From positions 1 through 14,692 of the forward strand of contig CALAKV010000010.1 in the NCBI GenBank assembly GCA_937922985.1: a DNA stretch of 14,692 bases, written 5' to 3'. Source of the stretch: an uncultured bacterium (GTDB taxonomy: Bacteria; Patescibacteriota; Saccharimonadia; Saccharimonadales; Saccharimonadaceae). The translations under genes and the position numbers were made by a program. A model generated the notes under the pieces. It was given only the letters and a program-made list of their open reading frames with translations. It searched no databases and was not told where the DNA came from. Positions 12,020-14,692 of the stretch are shown one piece after another (positions within the stretch are counted from its first letter, which is position 1; each line of letters begins with the position of its first letter).

Positions 12020-14350
12020 ATGAAACACATTCAAACAATCATTTTTCGAAACTTTATTTCCCCAATTTCAATTGCAATTTTTATCCTTGCTGGCGGGCTT
12101 TTGCTTGTTGGCGAGGTTCGTGATGCATGGTTTATTTCTTTTGTAATTCTAGTAAATTCCTTTATCGGAACAATTCAGGAGGTTCGTGCATATTTAACCC
12201 TTCGAAAAATTGAATTAATGAGTGCACCCAGAGCAATGGTTTTTCGTGATGGAAAGCTTGAAGAAATTTTATTCACCGAACTTCAAAATGGCGACAAAAT
12301 TTTTCTAAAAACTGGCGACGAAATTCCTGCAGATGCAAAAATCACAAAATCGAATTCTTTCGAAGTTAATGAATCAATCCTAACAGGAGAAAGTGATGCT
12401 ATTTCGAAAAATGTTGGCGATAAAATTCTTTCAAGTTCAATCGTAGTTTCGGGTGAAGCTGAAGCTGAGGTTTTAGCTGTTGGTGAAAATACCGAAGCCG
12501 GTCAAATGGCAGCAAAACTCAAAAACTACAAACCGAAACTCACACCAATTCAACAAAAAATTTCGAAATTAATTTCAAGATTAAGCTGGTTTGCGCTCGC
12601 TCTAGCTATAGTGATTTGCGTGGTTTATTTCTTTATTTTTAAAGAAGACCCGACTACTATTTTAAAAACCATAACTTCTGCTGCAGTTGTTGTTGTTCCA
12701 GAAGGTCTATTGCTTGCGAGCTCGCTGTTCTTCGCTTATGGTTCATTAAAGTTACTCCAAGCTAAAGTTTTGCCACAAAAAATTTCTGCAATCGAAGATA
12801 TGGCTCTATTGGAGGTTCTTGCAACAGATAAAACCGGAACATTAACCTCCCCTGAAATTGAGTTTAATTCTTGTGAAGTCATTAGTGAATACTTTTCGAA
12901 AGAAGAAATTGCGCAAATTCTAAATACTTTAAACTCAGAATCTGCCGAAAAAAATGCCACAGCTCAAGCTCTTTTAAATGAATTTAAAGATAGTAAAAAT
13001 CTTAAAATTACAGATTACATGGCTTTTTCAAGTTCACGAAAGCTGGCTGGAATGACTTTTCTTAACAATAATAAAGAAGAATCTATCGTTTTCGGTGCTC
13101 CTGAATTTATTCTAAAAAATCTTTCAAAAGATAGTAAATCTGAAAGTATTTCGAAAAAAATTGATAATTTAGCATCTCAAGGTTTGCGAGTTCTACTTCT
13201 AGCAAAGTTTCAAAAATCTGGTAAAATTTCAAAACTTCTCGAAAACGAAAAACTTGAACCAATCGCAATAATTACACTTAAAAATACTCTAAGGCCAAAT
13301 GTTCAAGAAACTGTTAGTTTTTTGCAAAATCGTGGCGTTTCAATTCGTGTAATTTCCGGAGATAATCCACGAACTGTGAGTTTTATTGCTCTTGAGGCCG
13401 GAATTAAAAATGCTGAAAAATACATAACTGGCGCAGAACTTGCTAATCTTTCGAAAAAAGACTTCGAAAAGGCTGTTCTTGAAAATACAATTTTTGCACG
13501 AGTATTGCCTGAACAAAAAGAGAAAATTATTGGTGTTTTTCAGAAGAATAAACTATATACAGGAATGATTGGCGATGGCGTAAATGACGCTCTTGCGATT
13601 AAAAAATCAGATTTGGGTATTTCTATGTTTGATGGCGCTCCTGCAACTCGCCGTGTTGCAGATTTAGTTTTGATGGATAATTCTTTCACTTCTCTACCAA
13701 GTGGTGTGAAGGTTGGGAATAGAATTATGCTTTCGATTGAAATGATCGCAATTTTGTTCTTCCATAAAATTATTCTTGGCGTAACAATTCTTTTTACAAC
13801 AATGCTTGCCGGCGTTAATTACCCATTTCTTCCACGTCATATTACTTACATGAACTTTATTTTAGTAACAATGCCAACAGTTTTAACTACGCTTTTTCCA
13901 CCAATACCTAAAGCTAAAATTAACCCTAAGAACTTCTGGCGGGACACACTTTATTCAATTACACCAATAGCAATTTTAAGTGGTTTAGCAATTTCATTTA
14001 TTTATATTAGTTTATATTTTAAAGTTGACGGCAGTCTCGCAAGCAAGCACATAATGCATGGAATCTTGGCAACCGTCGTAATTGTGACTGCCTGGTTCGG
14101 CATTTTTGCAACAATCTTGAGCGAAATATTCCTTGGCTCAAAGCCTTCAAAAAACAACAAAATTCGTAGAACAATATATATCATTGGAACTTTAATTTTC
14201 ACTGGTGTAATTTTTAGCGCCCCAATCTTACGTGAATTTTTTGAATTCAACTTGCCAAACATTAGTCAATTCTGGTTTATTTGCTCAGTGATTATTCTTG
14301 TTTCAGTTATCCAGTTATTTATTGCTTCAAGCAGATCTAAAAATAAATAG
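12020..14350 (+). CDS. P-type cation-transporting ATPase (CtpE-like, P2 group)
   Basis: Ion pump of 776 residues that couples ATP hydrolysis to cation transport across the membrane. Motifs in order are the actuator-domain LTGES (121-125), PEGL in the fourth membrane helix (227-230), the phosphorylation site DKTGT (Asp270), nucleotide-domain SSSRKLAG (337-344) and GAPE (359-362), and the hinge MIGDGVNDALA (516-526). Two membrane helices lie near 11-55, two near 189-245, and about six after 570. The PEGL sequence and the stretch after it (SSLFFAYGSLKLLQAKVLPQ) resemble mycobacterial CtpE, a Ca2+ pump, so Ca2+ is the best guess for the substrate; this is from memory, not an alignment. The cytoplasmic region normally found before the first helix is almost missing. 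The start is fixed by an upstream stop codon and the leaderless promoter. The stop is TAG. Confidence 0.93.
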   Translation: MKHIQTIIFRNFISPISIAIFILAGGLLLVGEVRDAWFISFVILVNSFIGTIQEVRAYLTLRKIELMSAPRAMVFRDGKLEEILFTELQNGDKIFLKTGDEIPADAKITKSNSFEVNESILTGESDAISKNVGDKILSSSIVVSGEAEAEVLAVGENTEAGQMAAKLKNYKPKLTPIQQKISKLISRLSWFALALAIVICVVYFFIFKEDPTTILKTITSAAVVVVPEGLLLASSLFFAYGSLKLLQAKVLPQKISAIEDMALLEVLATDKTGTLTSPEIEFNSCEVISEYFSKEEIAQILNTLNSESAEKNATAQALLNEFKDSKNLKITDYMAFSSSRKLAGMTFLNNNKEESIVFGAPEFILKNLSKDSKSESISKKIDNLASQGLRVLLLAKFQKSGKISKLLENEKLEPIAIITLKNTLRPNVQETVSFLQNRGVSIRVISGDNPRTVSFIALEAGIKNAEKYITGAELANLSKKDFEKAVLENTIFARVLPEQKEKIIGVFQKNKLYTGMIGDGVNDALAIKKSDLGISMFDGAPATRRVADLVLMDNSFTSLPSGVKVGNRIMLSIEMIAILFFHKIILGVTILFTTMLAGVNYPFLPRHITYMNFILVTMPTVLTTLFPPIPKAKINPKNFWRDTLYSITPIAILSGLAISFIYISLYFKVDGSLASKHIMHGILATVVIVTAWFGIFATILSEIFLGSKPSKNNKIRRTIYIIGTLIFTGVIFSAPILREFFEFNLPNISQFWFICSVIILVSVIQLFIASSRSKNK

Positions 14351-14376
14351 TCTCTCAGGAGGCTATTTTATTATTT
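14348..14376 (+). terminator. Intrinsic terminator of the P-type ATPase gene, overlapping its stop codon
   Basis: TAGTCTC (14348-14354), the loop TCAG and GAGGCTA (14359-14365) form a 7-bp stem (one G-T pair), followed by TTTTATTATTT. The first three stem bases are the TAG stop codon, so the terminator begins inside the gene end. Confidence 0.7.
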
Positions 14377-14430
14377 CAAAAAGCCAGGTATCTCTAGCTC
14401 TGATCCTTTGAGTGCTTATCTTTAGAAAGT

Positions 14431-14463
14431 AAAAAATAAAATCAGGTTATTAAGCCTGATTTT
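14431..14463 (-). terminator. Intrinsic terminator of the TPR protein gene, overlapping its stop codon
   Basis: On the minus strand AAATCAGG (14462-14455), an 8-base loop and CCTGATTT (14446-14439) form a perfect 8-bp stem, followed by TATTTTTTAC. The stem begins inside the TAA stop codon (14464-14462). The roughly 60 bases between this and the convergent terminator at 14348-14376 hold nothing I can identify. Confidence 0.85.
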
Positions 14464-14692
14464 ACATTGCAATTTTTTTGGTTGAAATTGATTCATTAGA
14501 GATTCGATTTTGTTTTACCGCTCTTCTATTATCTTTTAACGACTCTAATTTATCTTTAATTTCTTTTGCTTTTTCTATATTTTCAACTTTAAGATAGAGC
14601 GAACCGAGAGTTCGTGAAGTTTGAGGTCTTTCATCAAGCTCTATAGCTTTTTCTAGCGCTGAAATCGCCAATTTATATTTACCCATTTTTTC
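14462..14692 (-). CDS. TPR-repeat protein, C-terminal fragment cut by window edge
   Basis: The frame is open through the right edge (codons for Glu-Lys precede the first Met at 14686), so the true start lies outside the window. The visible 76 or so residues hold a tetratricopeptide-type helix pair, KYKLAISALEKAIELDERPQ, then TSRTLGSLYLKVENIEKAKEI (quoted in two parts). Alternating small and large residues match the TPR pattern (A at position 8, G/S-LY, A near 20). A Lys/Arg/Asn-rich tail without further repeats follows. TPR domains mediate protein-protein contacts; the partner and cellular location cannot be read from this fragment. It is convergent with the P-type ATPase gene, and each has a terminator overlapping its stop codon. 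Confidence 0.75.
   Translation of the reverse strand, partial: EKMGKYKLAISALEKAIELDERPQTSRTLGSLYLKVENIEKAKEIKDKLESLKDNRRAVKQNRISNESISTKKIAM

Overview
This window is low in GC (roughly one third by eye) and carries parts of two ribosomal-protein (r-protein) operons plus a set of single genes. It most likely comes from a candidate-phyla-radiation bacterium, and Saccharibacteria (TM7) is my best guess. The reasons are that rplO (uL15) follows rpsE (uS5) directly with no rpmD (uL30) between them, a known CPR hallmark; that the genes are short and tightly packed; and that the L2 N-terminus (MAIRKYNPTTPARRGMT) looks like Saccharibacteria from memory. The genetic code appears standard: no in-frame TGA interrupts any gene, and the 17 visible stop codons are 15 TAA and 2 TAG.

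Layout. Positions 1-2674 (minus strand) hold rplC-rplD-rplW-rplB-rpsS, with rpsS running off the left edge. This unit has its own promoter and a structured leader, and rpsJ is not in front of it. Positions 2693-4409 (minus) hold an OmpR-type response regulator and its histidine kinase. Positions 4508-4834 (minus) hold a 108-residue protein I do not recognise, with a consensus promoter and a strong terminator. Positions 4954-7111 (minus) hold an ABC-2 type ATPase/permease pair. Positions 7227-9170 (minus) hold rplF-rplR-rpsE-rplO, again with its own promoter, leader and terminator. Positions 9382-11139 (minus) hold a membrane-anchored glycerophosphodiester phosphodiesterase-like protein. Positions 11255-14350 (plus) hold an unrecognised 234-residue protein and a P-type cation ATPase. 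The right edge (minus) holds the C-terminal end of a TPR protein. No stretch longer than 300 bases lacks a gene.

How the parts relate. The r-protein genes usually lie in one S10-spc order. Here the late-spc block lies upstream of the early-S10 block, and the two are separated by a transporter, an unknown gene and a two-component system. Within each r-protein block the genes are coupled by TAATG overlaps or near-abutting junctions, and the starts have good Shine-Dalgarno sequences. Several single genes (ABC ATPase, response regulator, P-type ATPase) instead have an extended -10 element 6-8 nt before the ATG and no Shine-Dalgarno sequence, which predicts leaderless mRNAs.

The most notable signals are: a roughly ten-fold excess of the palindrome TTCGAA (core of TTTCGAAA) in all coding phases and in non-coding DNA; a candidate pseudoknotted leader before rplC and a nested-stem leader before rplF; a 30-base A/T homopolymer in the ABC promoter; the split r-protein locus; and the mixed translation-initiation signals.
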